Assembly: GCF_030143245.1 (NCBI RefSeq)
Contig: NZ_JARJNS010000003.1
Location: 310,001-374,000, forward strand
Length of the DNA stretch: 64,000 nucleotides
Direction of reading: 5' to 3'
Origin: Rhabdaerophilum sp. SD176
GTDB taxonomy: Bacteria; Pseudomonadota; Alphaproteobacteria; Rhizobiales; Beijerinckiaceae
Positions 55,929 to 64,000 of this stretch are shown here, in pieces. The number at the start of each line of letters is the position of its first letter. Position 1 is the first letter of the stretch. Under the pieces are notes generated by a model. The model searched no databases and was not told the origin of the DNA. It was given only the letters and a program-made list of their open reading frames with translations. Both the position numbers and the translations under genes were made by a program.

Positions 55929-58841
55929 TCAGGCATTGATGCCGATCAGCCGCCGTGTCTGCTCGAGATTGATCGCGGGGCCGAACACATAACCCTGCGC
56001 GAATTCGCAGCCGAGCTGGAACAGCTCCACCGTGTCGGCTTCGGTTTCTGCCCCCTCGGCGACGATGGTCATGCCGAGATCATGGGCGAGGCTGACGATG
56101 GAGCGGAGGATCAGCGGGCGCTTGCCGGTATCATCATGCCGCACGAAGCTCTGGTCGATCTTCAGCGTGTCGAAGGGGAATCGCTGCAGGTAGGACAGCG
56201 AGGAGAAGCCGGTGCCGAAATCATCGAGCGCCAAGCCTGCCCCCAGCTCCTTGATCTTCTGCAGCATCTGCGAGGCGTATTCGGGGTTCTCCATCACCAG
56301 CGTCTCGGTGATCTCTAGCTTCAGCGAACCCGGCTGAACCGGATAGCGGATCAGGACGTTGCGCACATCCTGCAGCAGGTCATTGCGGATGAGCTGTCGG
56401 CTCGACACATTGACGCTGGCGAAGATCGGCGGATCGACGACGAGGTTCTGCTGCCAGAGCATCAACTCGCGCGCAGTGGTCTCCAGCACGAACAGACCCA
56501 ACTCGATGATCGTGCCGGTTTCCTCGGCAATCGCGATGAATTCCGAGGGGGGCAGCCGCCCGAGGCGCGGATGGTTCCAGCGGACGAGGGCCTCGAAACC
56601 GGCAATGGCCCGGTCCTCCAGCCGCACGATCGGCTGGAATTGCACCTCGAGTTCCTTGCGCTCGATGGCGCGGCGGAGATCCGCCGCCAGGGTCAGCTTG
56701 TCCTGCGGGGTCGAGCGCATCGAGGCGCGATAGACCTCGATCCGGTCCCGGCCGGTCCGCTTGGCATGGATCGCCGCGAGTTCCGCGTTGCGGACAAAGG
56801 CCTCGCGATCGACCATCGTGGCATCATCGACAAAAGCGATGCCGACCGAGCCGGTGAGATAGATCTGCCGCTCGCCATGGGTGATCGGGGTGGAGACGGC
56901 CCGCCGCACCAGATCCGCCAGGGCCATGATCCGTTGCGGATCCTGCTCGGACACGACGACGAGGCCAAAACTGTCGCCGGCGAGCCGGGCCAGCGTATCG
57001 CCGGCCTTGACCACCCGGGCGAGGCGTCGGGCAATGGTCAGCAGCACCATATCGCCCGCATTGAAGCCGATCTGCTCGTTGATCTGTTTGAAACGGTCGA
57101 CATCGACGATGATCATGCTCGGCTTGATCATGGCGGTCCCGGCGGAGCGCATCGCCACGAGGGCGGATTCCAGCCGGTCAAGCAGCAGCCGGCGATTGGG
57201 CAGGCCGGTCAGGTGATCGTGGATCGCATCATGGAGCAGGCGCTCCTGTGCGAGATGGATCGAGGTCACGTCGGTCAGGGTGCCGACGACGCGCACCACT
57301 TCGCCCTCCCGGTTGACCACCGGCCGTGCCTTCAGCCGGTACCAGAGCACCGAGCCATCGCGCGAAACGAGGCGGAGATCCTGGGCAATCCGGCCACGGC
57401 GTTGTTCGATGAGGGCATTGAGGATCGTGCGGTAGCGGTCCCGGTCGACATGATGGATCACATCCAGCATCGCGGAGGCCCGGCCCTCCAGCTCGCCGCG
57501 TTCGAGGCCGAGATGCGCCTCGAGATCGGGACTGACATGGAGGTGGTCATCGCTCACGTCCCAGTCAAAGACGAGATCACCGCCGCCCACGAAGGCCAGC
57601 GCCTTGCGCTCGGCATCCGGCACTGCGCCGGTGGCGACAGCGCTGGAGGTGAAGACATTCTGCATCACGGTAAAGCCGATCAGCAGCACGATGAGGACGA
57701 GGCCACCCAGCAGGGCCGGTGTCGCGATGTCGTTGACGATCTGGCCGTTCACGACAAGGCCGGCCGCGATTACCCAGACGAGCAGCAGGAACCAGGTCGG
57801 CACCAGCATCGTGGCCCGGTCATAGCGCTGGAGCGCGAGGAAAAGCACCAGCACGAAGCCGATGATCGCGATCGCCGCGATGGAAATGCGCGCGATACCG
57901 GCTGCGACCGCCGGATCAATGCTGGCCAGCGCGATCAGCGCCCCGATCAGCACCAGCCAGACGACGGTGATATGGGCGTAGCGCGCATGCCAGCGGTTGA
58001 GGTTGAGATACGCGAACAGGAAGACCAGCAGCGTCCCGCCCAGCACCGCTTCCGCGCCGGCGCGGTAGATATTCTCGATTTCCGGCCGCACGCCGAAGAA
58101 CCGGCCGACAAAGCCGAAATCAATGCCGAGATAGACGAGGACTGACCAGGCAAGGGCAGCGGCAGCCGGGAAGATCAGCGCGGCACGCAGCGCCAGCACG
58201 ATCGTCAGGAAGATCGCCAGCAGGGCCGCGATGCCGGTGACGATCCCGCGATAGAGAGTCAGCGAATTGAGCTTGTCCTTGTAGGAATCCGGATCCCACA
58301 GCGTGAGTTCCGGCAGGCGGTTACCGCGCAACTCGGCCACGAAGGTGACAACCGAGCCGGGATCCAGCGTGATCAGGAAGAGGTCGGCCTCGGTCGCCTC
58401 CTCGCGCTCGGGCCGGTAGCCATGGCTGGCGGTGATCGCCTCGATGCGCGAGGCGGCGAGATCGGGCCAGAAGACGCCCGAACCGGCCATCTTGAAGCGC
58501 GGCGCCACCAGCAGGCGCTCGATCTGTTCGTTGGTCTCGTTGGCGAGCGCGAAGGCGATCCAGCGCGGGCGCGAGCCCGGTTCGCGGGCCTGCACCTCGA
58601 TGCGCCGGACGATGCCATTGGCGTCCCGCGCGGTCTGGATCTCGATCCGGTCATCACGCGATTCCTGCGCCTGCACCGCCGGCAGCAGGTCGATCGCCTC
58701 GGCCTGCGGCACAACACGGATCGCCTCCAGCGCCCGGGCGCCGCTGGCTGAGGCCAGAACCAGCCCGGCCAGCAGCACGAGGCGAAGCCAGAGGCTAGAG
58801 CCTCGTGCCAAGCGCGACGCAGGAGGAACCCGCGCGGTCAT
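55929..58841 (-). CDS. 7TMR-DISM, PAS, degenerate GGDEF and EAL domain protein (probable c-di-GMP phosphodiesterase)
   Basis: Membrane signalling protein of 970 residues. It has a signal peptide (about 12-37), a periplasmic sensor domain (about 40-195), seven helices (about 200-410), a PAS domain (about 445-555), a GGDEF domain (about 560-710) whose active-site motif reads AGDSF instead of GGDEF/GGEEF, and an EAL domain (about 720-965) with intact EALVRW, NVSSRQL, LEITET and LDDFGTGFSSL motifs. It should break down c-di-GMP and not make it. The start at 58841 has a GCGGG site six bases upstream; a longer frame starts at a poor TTG. Confidence 0.9.
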   Translation of the reverse strand: MTARVPPASRLARGSSLWLRLVLLAGLVLASASGARALEAIRVVPQAEAIDLLPAVQAQESRDDRIEIQTARDANGIVRRIEVQAREPGSRPRWIAFALANETNEQIERLLVAPRFKMAGSGVFWPDLAASRIEAITASHGYRPEREEATEADLFLITLDPGSVVTFVAELRGNRLPELTLWDPDSYKDKLNSLTLYRGIVTGIAALLAIFLTIVLALRAALIFPAAAALAWSVLVYLGIDFGFVGRFFGVRPEIENIYRAGAEAVLGGTLLVFLFAYLNLNRWHARYAHITVVWLVLIGALIALASIDPAVAAGIARISIAAIAIIGFVLVLFLALQRYDRATMLVPTWFLLLVWVIAAGLVVNGQIVNDIATPALLGGLVLIVLLIGFTVMQNVFTSSAVATGAVPDAERKALAFVGGGDLVFDWDVSDDHLHVSPDLEAHLGLERGELEGRASAMLDVIHHVDRDRYRTILNALIEQRRGRIAQDLRLVSRDGSVLWYRLKARPVVNREGEVVRVVGTLTDVTSIHLAQERLLHDAIHDHLTGLPNRRLLLDRLESALVAMRSAGTAMIKPSMIIVDVDRFKQINEQIGFNAGDMVLLTIARRLARVVKAGDTLARLAGDSFGLVVVSEQDPQRIMALADLVRRAVSTPITHGERQIYLTGSVGIAFVDDATMVDREAFVRNAELAAIHAKRTGRDRIEVYRASMRSTPQDKLTLAADLRRAIERKELEVQFQPIVRLEDRAIAGFEALVRWNHPRLGRLPPSEFIAIAEETGTIIELGLFVLETTARELMLWQQNLVVDPPIFASVNVSSRQLIRNDLLQDVRNVLIRYPVQPGSLKLEITETLVMENPEYASQMLQKIKELGAGLALDDFGTGFSSLSYLQRFPFDTLKIDQSFVRHDDTGKRPLILRSIVSLAHDLGMTIVAEGAETEADTVELFQLGCEFAQGYVFGPAINLEQTRRLIGINA

Positions 58842-59016
58842 CGGCATCCCGCAAAGGCGGAAACGGCCTGCCGGCCAGGCCGGAGCGAGGACGGCAGCAG
58901 GGTTGGGATGACGGTGCGGATCACCTGAGGCAAGCCCTTCAATCGTTTCCCTGTTCAAACATCATCGCCTGCCGGGGGGCAAGCGACGAGCGCAAACGGA
59001 TATGCGGATTCCCCGG

Positions 59017-59616
59017 TTATTCTGGGATCGGATCTGATTTCAGCCGGGCGAACAGCACATGGTCGCGCCGCGCCCCCGCGATGGAAAGGTATCCACGCGC
59101 GTAGCCCTCGCGGCGAAATCCGGCTTTTTCAAGAACACGTACCGAGGCGGCATTGTCCGGCAGGCACGCCGCCTCGATCCGTTCAAGCCCGAGCCGGAGG
59201 AAAGCATGCCGGCTGAGCGCTTTCACGGCTTCGGTCATATGGCCTTTTCCGGCATGCGGAGCCCCCATCCAGTAGCCGAGCGTCGCGGATTGTGCGGCCC
59301 GCCTGCGGACATTGGCGAGGGTAATCCCGCCGAGAATGGCCTCGCTGTGCCGGTCCACGAGGAAGAACGGGTAGGCGCTGTCCGAGCGGATCTCCTGCCG
59401 ATAGCGGGCAAGGCGACGGCGGAAGGCGGCCTGGCTGAGGTCATCGGCCGGCCAGGCCGGCTCCCAGGGCTGAAGGAACGGCCGCGACGCCTGCCGCAAT
59501 TCGGCCCAGGGGGCGTAATCCGCAATCTGCGGCGGGCGCAGGCGCAGCGCGCCGAATTCCAGCGTCAGGGTCTCGTGCGGTACGCCGCCAGTCAGGCTGG
59601 CAAGAAATCCGATCAC
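59017..59616 (-). CDS. GNAT-family N-acetyltransferase (RimJ-like)
   Basis: Acetyl-CoA-dependent N-acetyltransferase of 199 residues. The GNAT core includes ATLGYWMGAPHAGKGHMTEA (the Q/RxxGxG/A-type acetyl-CoA motif is HAGKGHM), AVKALSRHAFLRLGLERIEA and NAASVRVLEKAGFRREGYARG. It fits RimJ/RimL, which acetylate ribosomal protein N-termini; the exact target is unknown. It begins two bases after the thrC stop. Confidence 0.87.
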   Translation of the reverse strand: MIGFLASLTGGVPHETLTLEFGALRLRPPQIADYAPWAELRQASRPFLQPWEPAWPADDLSQAAFRRRLARYRQEIRSDSAYPFFLVDRHSEAILGGITLANVRRRAAQSATLGYWMGAPHAGKGHMTEAVKALSRHAFLRLGLERIEAACLPDNAASVRVLEKAGFRREGYARGYLSIAGARRDHVLFARLKSDPIPE

Positions 59617-59618
59617 GG

Positions 59619-61016
59619 TCAGGAATCCCGTCGATGGCTCCGGATGAAGGCTTCAAGCGCCGCGCTGTCATTGGCCACCGGCGAAATCCGCTCCGGATCG
59701 GTCATCAGCCGGCCAAGCCGCGCCGGCAGCGGCGCCTCGATCGCTGCGACGCTGCGCATGGTATCGGGGAATTTTGCCGGGGCGGCCGTCGCCAGGACCA
59801 CCATCGGCACGGCCGGGTCAAGCCCGGCCTTGTCCGCCGCGACAACGCCCGTTGCCGTATGCGGATCGACGACATAGCCCGCCTTGTCCCGCGTGGTCCG
59901 GATCGCCGCTGACACTTCGGCCTCGTCGGCCCGGAAAGCCGAGAAATCCGCCCGGATCGCGGCCAGCACGTCCGGGGGCAGGGTGAAGGAACCGCTCTGC
60001 TTCAGGCCGGCCATCATCAGCCGCACCGCAGCGGCATCCCGCCCCGACGCCTCGAAAAGCAGGCGCTCGAAATTCGAGGAGATCTGGATGTCCATTGACG
60101 GCGAAGAGGTCGCTGCCACGCCGGCCATCTCGTAGCGGCCCGTTTCGAGCGTCCGGGCGAGGATGTCGTTGATGTTGGTGGCGATGACCAGTTGCTCGAT
60201 CGGCAAGCCCATCTTCCGCGCAACGAACCCGGCAAAGATATCACCGAAATTTCCCGTCGGCACGGTGAAGGCGACCTTGCGGTGCGGCGCGCCCAGCGCA
60301 ACCGCCGCGACGAAATAATAGGTGACCTGCGCCACCACGCGCGCCCAGTTGATCGAATTCACGCCCGAGAGCTGCACCGAATCCCGGAAGGCGTGATGGT
60401 TGAACAACGCCTTCACAAGGTCTTGGCAATCATCGAACGTGCCGGGAATGGTGATCGCGTGGAGATGCGGTTCGGTCGGCGTCGTCATCATCCGCCGTTG
60501 TACATCCGAGACCCGGCCCTCCGGAAAGAGCACGAAGACATCCGCGCGCTTTGAGCTCCGGAAGGCTTCGATGGCGGCCCCTCCGGTATCGCCCGATGTG
60601 GCGCCGACAATCGTCGCCCGCTTGCCGGTTCCGGTCAGCGCATGGTCCATCAGCCGCGCCAGCAGCTGCATCGCCACATCCTTGAAGGCGAGGGTTGGCC
60701 CGTGGAACAGCTCGAGCACGAAACGGTTCGGCCCGATCTGCGCCAGCGGTGTCACGGCCGGATGGGCGAAGGTGGCATAGGCCTCGCGCGTGGCCTGCCG
60801 CAGCACCGGATCGGGGATGGTGCCGCCCGTGAACCGGCGGATCACGTCATAGGCGACGGCATCGAAGGTCTGGCCGGCATAGGCGGCAATCTCGTCAGCG
60901 GTGAGGCTCGGCCAGGTTTCCGGCAGGTAGAGGCCGCCATCGCGCGCAAGCCCCGCCAGCAGGCAATCAGCGAAGGTGAGGGCAGGGGCCTCGCCCCGGG
61001 TGGAGATGTAGCGCAT
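59619..61016 (-). CDS. thrC: Threonine synthase
   Basis: PLP enzyme converting O-phosphohomoserine to threonine, 465 residues. The N-terminal YISTRGEAPALTFADCLLAG is the ThrC signature; PLP-binding K112 is in HGPTLAFKDVAMQ, followed by ATSGDTGGAA and VPTGNFGDIFAGF. The start at 61016 matches the family; the frame extends 36 codons upstream without homology. It follows SURF1 on the same strand. The homoserine kinase gene is 7 kb away on the other strand. Confidence 0.95.
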   Translation of the reverse strand: MRYISTRGEAPALTFADCLLAGLARDGGLYLPETWPSLTADEIAAYAGQTFDAVAYDVIRRFTGGTIPDPVLRQATREAYATFAHPAVTPLAQIGPNRFVLELFHGPTLAFKDVAMQLLARLMDHALTGTGKRATIVGATSGDTGGAAIEAFRSSKRADVFVLFPEGRVSDVQRRMMTTPTEPHLHAITIPGTFDDCQDLVKALFNHHAFRDSVQLSGVNSINWARVVAQVTYYFVAAVALGAPHRKVAFTVPTGNFGDIFAGFVARKMGLPIEQLVIATNINDILARTLETGRYEMAGVAATSSPSMDIQISSNFERLLFEASGRDAAAVRLMMAGLKQSGSFTLPPDVLAAIRADFSAFRADEAEVSAAIRTTRDKAGYVVDPHTATGVVAADKAGLDPAVPMVVLATAAPAKFPDTMRSVAAIEAPLPARLGRLMTDPERISPVANDSAALEAFIRSHRRDS

Positions 61017-61042
61017 GGCAGGCTGTCCGCAGGGGAAGAAAC

Positions 61043-61834
61043 TCAGACCGCACTTGTGCCGCGCCGGCGGCGCGATGCAAGGAAAAATGTCAGGACGACG
61101 ACATTGGTCAGCGCGAGACCCCACCAGGTCAGCGCATACTGGAAATGGTTGTTGGGGATCGCCGCGAGAAAGGCCTCGACCTCGACGCCATAGGGCGGAT
61201 CGACGGCATCCGGCGCGGCCTGCAGGTCAATGAAGCGGCTGTATTGTACGCGGGCCTGCTCAAGAGTTTCGGCGCCCGGCAGGCCGGTCAGCCGGGCCAT
61301 CTCGTCCGTGCTCCGGAAGAACCAGACCTGCCGCTGCGGGTCATTATGCGGCGGAAAGAACCCGGCGGATTCGGTCGGCCGCAGGAAGCCGGTCAGAGTC
61401 ACCGGCTCGGTCGGCCGGTCGAAGGGCGGCAGACGACCATCGGCGCGGGTCGGCAGGAACCCCCGATTGACGTAGATATTGATCAGCGCGCACTTCCCGT
61501 CCGCGCCGCAGAGCCGGGTGATGAAGGGCGTCATGACGAAGACGCCGAAGCCGCTGCCCAGCAGGGTGCGGCCCGCCTGGACGCCGGGCTTCGGCTCGGG
61601 CCGGGACGTGCGGACATAGCTGGACCGTTCATGGACGAAACGCCCCGTGACCGTCACCCGGTCCCAGAGGCGCGCTTCCCCGAGCGGCCGTGGCGGTGCC
61701 TTGGCTGCTGCCGCAATGCCGGCCAGGAAGGCCTCTTTCTCGCCCATGCGCTGCCATTGCCAGAAGCCGAGCCCGGCCTGGAACAAGGTGATCGCCGCGA
61801 TGAAGAACAGGAACCCCTTGACGCGCAGGCTCAT
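61043..61834 (-). CDS. SURF1 family cytochrome oxidase assembly protein
   Basis: Inner-membrane assembly factor of 263 residues that assists haem a insertion into cytochrome oxidase. Two helices bracket a periplasmic domain: residues 7-25 (FLFFIAAITLFQAGLGFWQW) and about 235-253 (HFQYALTWWGLALTNVVVLT). Inside are the SURF1 blocks GRFVHERSSYV, INIYVNRGFLP and PYGVEVEAF. The ATG at 61834 overlaps the DUF983 stop by four bases, so it is translated from the cox operon. Confidence 0.93.
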   Translation of the reverse strand: MSLRVKGFLFFIAAITLFQAGLGFWQWQRMGEKEAFLAGIAAAAKAPPRPLGEARLWDRVTVTGRFVHERSSYVRTSRPEPKPGVQAGRTLLGSGFGVFVMTPFITRLCGADGKCALINIYVNRGFLPTRADGRLPPFDRPTEPVTLTGFLRPTESAGFFPPHNDPQRQVWFFRSTDEMARLTGLPGAETLEQARVQYSRFIDLQAAPDAVDPPYGVEVEAFLAAIPNNHFQYALTWWGLALTNVVVLTFFLASRRRRGTSAV

Positions 61835-62208
61835 GGCTTGTCGGAGAGCCGCCCCTCTTCGGCACGATTGCGATATTGCAGGGCGATCATCACGCCCTTG
61901 AGCGGACGCAACATGCCGAGGCACAGGATCAAGGTCATGGGCAGGAAGATCACGAGATGGACCCAGATTGGCGGTTCGTAGCGGATCTCCGTCCAGAGCA
62001 GCAGTCCGACCACAAGGAAACCGGAAATCAGGATCACGAAGACGGCGGGCCCATCGCCCGAATCCGCGAAGCGGTAATCGAGCCCGCAGGAGCGGCAGGA
62101 CGGGGCGACACGGAGGAACCCGTCGAACAGGCGCCCCTCGCCGCAGCGGGGGCAACGTCCGGCCAGACCGGCTGAAACCGGGTCGGCTTCCGGGCCGTGA
62201 TACTGCAT
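61831..62208 (-). CDS. DUF983 family protein
   Basis: A 125-residue membrane protein. The N-terminus has a zinc-ribbon-like CPRCGEGRLFDGFLRVAPSC with CRSCG, followed by two helices (GPAVFVILISGFLVVGLLLW; WVHLVIFLPMTLILCLGMLR). DUF983 is always found with cytochrome oxidase assembly genes in alphaproteobacteria, here between ctaE and SURF1. Function unknown. Confidence 0.92.
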   Translation of the reverse strand: MQYHGPEADPVSAGLAGRCPRCGEGRLFDGFLRVAPSCRSCGLDYRFADSGDGPAVFVILISGFLVVGLLLWTEIRYEPPIWVHLVIFLPMTLILCLGMLRPLKGVMIALQYRNRAEEGRLSDKP

Positions 62209-62228
62209 GGGCTTCCCCTCGAATCGGA

Positions 62229-62251
62229 AAGGGCGGCCCGGGGCCGCCCTT
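62229..62251 (-). terminator. Hairpin after ctaE (partial terminator)
   Basis: AAGGGCGGCC (62229-62238) and GGCCGCCCTT (62242-62251) form a perfect ten-base stem with a CGG loop, nine bases past the ctaE stop; on the minus strand it is followed by TTTCC. DUF983 and SURF1 follow, so it may reduce rather than stop their transcription. Confidence 0.6.
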
Positions 62252-62260
62252 CGCAGGTCC

Positions 62261-63127
62261 TCAATGGGCGGCGGCTGCCGCTGCGCCCCAGTTCGACCCC
62301 CAGACATAGATGGCCGCGAAGAGGAACAGCCAGACCACGTCCACGAAATGCCAGTACCAGGCCGCGAATTCGAAACCGAGATGCTGCTTCGGCGTGAAAT
62401 GCCCCTTGTAGACACGGATCAGGCAGACCGCGAGGAAGATGGTGCCGACGAGAACATGGAAGCCGTGGAACCCGGTCGCCATGAAGAAGGTCGCGCCATA
62501 GATATGGCCCGAGAACTTGAAGGCGGCATGGCTGTACTCATAGGCCTGGACCAGCGTGAAGAATGCGCCGAGCAGAACCGTAAGCCACAGGCCCTGGCGC
62601 AGCCCCTGCCGGTCGCCATGCACGATCGCATGATGCGCCCAGGTCACGGTCGTGCCCGAGGTCAGCAGGATCAGCGTGTTGAAGAGCGGCAATTCCCACG
62701 GGTTGAAGACCGCGATGCCCTTCGGCGGCCATTGCCCGCCGGTCAGCTCGGTCCGCTGGTACTGGATGGCCTCATTGGTGAAGAAAGCCACGTCGAAATA
62801 GGCCCAGAACCACGCCACGAAGAACATCACCTCGGAGGCGATGAACATGATCATGCCGTAGCGGTGATGCATCTGCACGACGCGGGTATGATCACCCGTC
62901 TCGGCCTCGTTCACGACATCGCGCCACCAGCCGAACATCGTGTAGAGAACGCCGATAAAGCCGGCGAAGAAGAGCAGGCTGCCGGCCTGGAGGCCCCCGA
63001 TCGGCATCTTCTTCATCCACATCACGGCACCGACCGCGCAGATGAAGGCCGAGACCGACCCGATGAAGGGCCAGGGGCTCGGCGGAAGAATGTGGTAATC
63101 GTGGTTCTTGGCGTGTGCGTCGGCCAT
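62261..63127 (-). CDS. ctaE: Cytochrome c oxidase subunit III
   Basis: Seven-helix subunit of the aa3-type oxidase, 288 residues. It begins [20 protein letters not shown] and has [51 protein letters not shown] and [19 protein letters not shown], ending in [28 protein letters not shown] precedes the ATG at 63127. Part of a coxF-ctaG-ctaE-DUF983-SURF1 operon. Confidence 0.97.
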   Translation of the reverse strand: MADAHAKNHDYHILPPSPWPFIGSVSAFICAVGAVMWMKKMPIGGLQAGSLLFFAGFIGVLYTMFGWWRDVVNEAETGDHTRVVQMHHRYGMIMFIASEVMFFVAWFWAYFDVAFFTNEAIQYQRTELTGGQWPPKGIAVFNPWELPLFNTLILLTSGTTVTWAHHAIVHGDRQGLRQGLWLTVLLGAFFTLVQAYEYSHAAFKFSGHIYGATFFMATGFHGFHVLVGTIFLAVCLIRVYKGHFTPKQHLGFEFAAWYWHFVDVVWLFLFAAIYVWGSNWGAAAAAAH

Positions 63128-63144
63128 GGAAACGGGCCCCCCTT

Positions 63145-63777
63145 CTATTTCGACACGGTGCCGCCCGCGGGCGCGGGTGGTGCCGTCAGCTGTCCAGCAT
63201 CGGCCACAGGCTTGACCGGGTTCTTGGACGGAAAAAACGTGTAAGACAAGGTGATCGTTCGGATATTGTCGAGTTCGCGGTTCTTCGCGATGTCGGGATC
63301 CACGAAAAACACCACTTCCTCGGTCCGGGCCTCGCCCGGCTGCAGCGTCTGTTCGGTGAAGCAGAAGCAGGCGATCTTGTTGAAATAGGCGCCCGTCTGG
63401 TCCGGCGTGACATTGTAGCTGGCAATGCCCGTCGTCGGCTGCGTGCCGGGATTGCGCAGGGTGTAGCTGACAGTCTTGACCTCGCCGGCCCGGATCGTGA
63501 TCTCCGGCACTTCCGGCTCGAAGCGCCAGTTCAGCCCGGACGCGACATTCGCATCGAACCGGATCGTGAACACGCGTTCGGTCACGCGGTCCGGCGCACG
63601 GCTCGCGACCATCGTGGTGCCGCCATACCCGGTGACACGGCAGAACAGGTCATAGAGCGGCACCGCCGCGAAGGAGGCGCCGAGCATCACGCAGAAACCG
63701 GTCACGACATAGGCCGCAACCCGGCGGTTGCGGGCGGGATCGATCACGACAGGGGCGGGAAGCGGACGTTCGGTCAT
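63145..63777 (-). CDS. ctaG: Cytochrome oxidase copper chaperone CtaG/Cox11
   Basis: Inner-membrane, periplasm-facing copper chaperone of 210 residues that delivers copper to the CuB site. It has one helix (about 17-38) and the periplasmic Cox11 domain with the copper-binding [13 protein letters not shown] motif near residue 105 and [11 protein letters not shown]. Located between the small coxF-like gene and ctaE, the usual order. Confidence 0.95.
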   Translation of the reverse strand: MTERPLPAPVVIDPARNRRVAAYVVTGFCVMLGASFAAVPLYDLFCRVTGYGGTTMVASRAPDRVTERVFTIRFDANVASGLNWRFEPEVPEITIRAGEVKTVSYTLRNPGTQPTTGIASYNVTPDQTGAYFNKIACFCFTEQTLQPGEARTEEVVFFVDPDIAKNRELDNIRTITLSYTFFPSKNPVKPVADAGQLTAPPAPAGGTVSK

Positions 63778-63778
63778 G

Positions 63779-63946
63779 TCACATTGGCCGGGAAAGGATG
63801 GCAGGTCCCATCTTGAAGACGGTGATCACGTAGAAGAGGAGGCACAGGCCGGCCACGCCGAAGCCGATCGCCTTGTTCCGCCGCGCCCGGCGGGCCTTTT
63901 CCTCGTCGGTCAGACGCAAACCTTCGGTCTCCTGCGGTGCGCTCAT
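63779..63946 (-). CDS. CoxF-like small membrane protein
   Basis: Short protein of 55 residues with a charged N-terminus (LTDEEKARRARRNKA) and one helix (IGFGVAGLCLLFYVITVFK). Such proteins, annotated CoxF or hypothetical, lie between ctaB and ctaG in Hyphomicrobiales. ATG at 63946 overlaps the stop of the preceding frame (ATGA). Probably an assembly accessory; unproven. Confidence 0.7.
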   Translation of the reverse strand: MSAPQETEGLRLTDEEKARRARRNKAIGFGVAGLCLLFYVITVFKMGPAILSRPM

Positions 63947-64000
63947 GCCAGGCTCCCGCGGAGAAGAGCCCAGGCAAAGCCGCCGGCCCATTCGAGCAAC
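63943..64000 (-). CDS. C-terminal end of an upstream gene, probably ctaB (haem O synthase)
   Basis: The last 18 codons of a frame that enters from beyond the window and stops at TGA 63943-63945, overlapping the coxF ATG as ATGA. It reads LLEWAGGFAWALLRGSLA, a hydrophobic tail fitting a membrane protein. By operon order (coxA, ctaB, coxF, ctaG, ctaE) it would be ctaB; the residues alone do not prove it. Confidence 0.4.
   Translation of the reverse strand, partial: LLEWAGGFAWALLRGSLA

Overview
The window is a 64-kb chromosomal segment of a GC-rich alphaproteobacterium, most likely of the order Hyphomicrobiales (Rhizobiales). The evidence is the gene families and their order (infC-rpmI-rplT-pheS-pheT; lpxK-waaA-acyltransferase-DUF4170-cysQ; ctaE-DUF983-SURF1; hsp20-DUF1150; purD/xseA/DUF2093), a plant/alphaproteobacterial-type glutamate-cysteine ligase, a LysR/DUF1127 pair, and a dispersed hairpin repeat of a kind common in this order. 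I could not name the genus. Coding density is very high with many 1-4 base start/stop overlaps. I saw no rRNA, tRNA, CRISPR array, phage or insertion sequence.

Layout. 1-9 kb: a partial glycolate oxidase GlcD with a divergent LysR regulator, a soluble cytochrome c, a purine-catabolism pair (allantoate amidohydrolase and membrane urate hydroxylase PuuD), a VOC protein, a CoxG-like protein, 5-formyl-THF cyclo-ligase, and a heat-shock unit (hsp20 with a likely RpoH promoter and RNA thermometer, then DUF1150). 9-16 kb: a glycosyltransferase, then the translation operon infC (ATT start codon), rpmI, rplT, pheS, an AT-rich unknown membrane-protein gene wedged between pheS and pheT, and pheT. 16-24 kb: a ThiF/MoeB-like E1 enzyme, argG, a TAXI-type binding protein, typA, an SRPBCC protein and mutL. 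24-32 kb: rsmD and an RluB-type pseudouridine synthase with repetitive arginine-rich tails, tadA, a patatin lipase with a fluoroacetate-dehalogenase-like enzyme, purD, xseA. 32-41 kb: lipid A/Kdo genes (lpxK, waaA, acyltransferase), DUF4170, a cysQ-type phosphatase, a MAPEG protein, a KefB-type antiporter and a MATE exporter. 41-50 kb: a DUF937 protein, a four-repeat helical protein, a DUF1127 protein with a divergent LysR regulator, a dimeric-type chlorite dismutase homologue, gshA, rsmE, ubiA. 50-64 kb: ispH, an EamA transporter, thrB, rnhA, a peroxiredoxin, a DsbD-like domain protein, YqgE, a GGDEF/EAL protein, a GNAT, thrC, and the cytochrome oxidase assembly genes (SURF1, DUF983, ctaE, ctaG, coxF, end of a probable ctaB).

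Most of the window is housekeeping. The parts that deserve attention are the foreign-looking gene translationally coupled between pheS and pheT; the heat-shock thermometer; the dehalogenase with every known catalytic residue in place; the chlorite-dismutase homologue with its catalytic arginine; the tandem-repeat tails of the pseudouridine synthase; the four-repeat protein; and the LysR/DUF1127 region with two palindromes.
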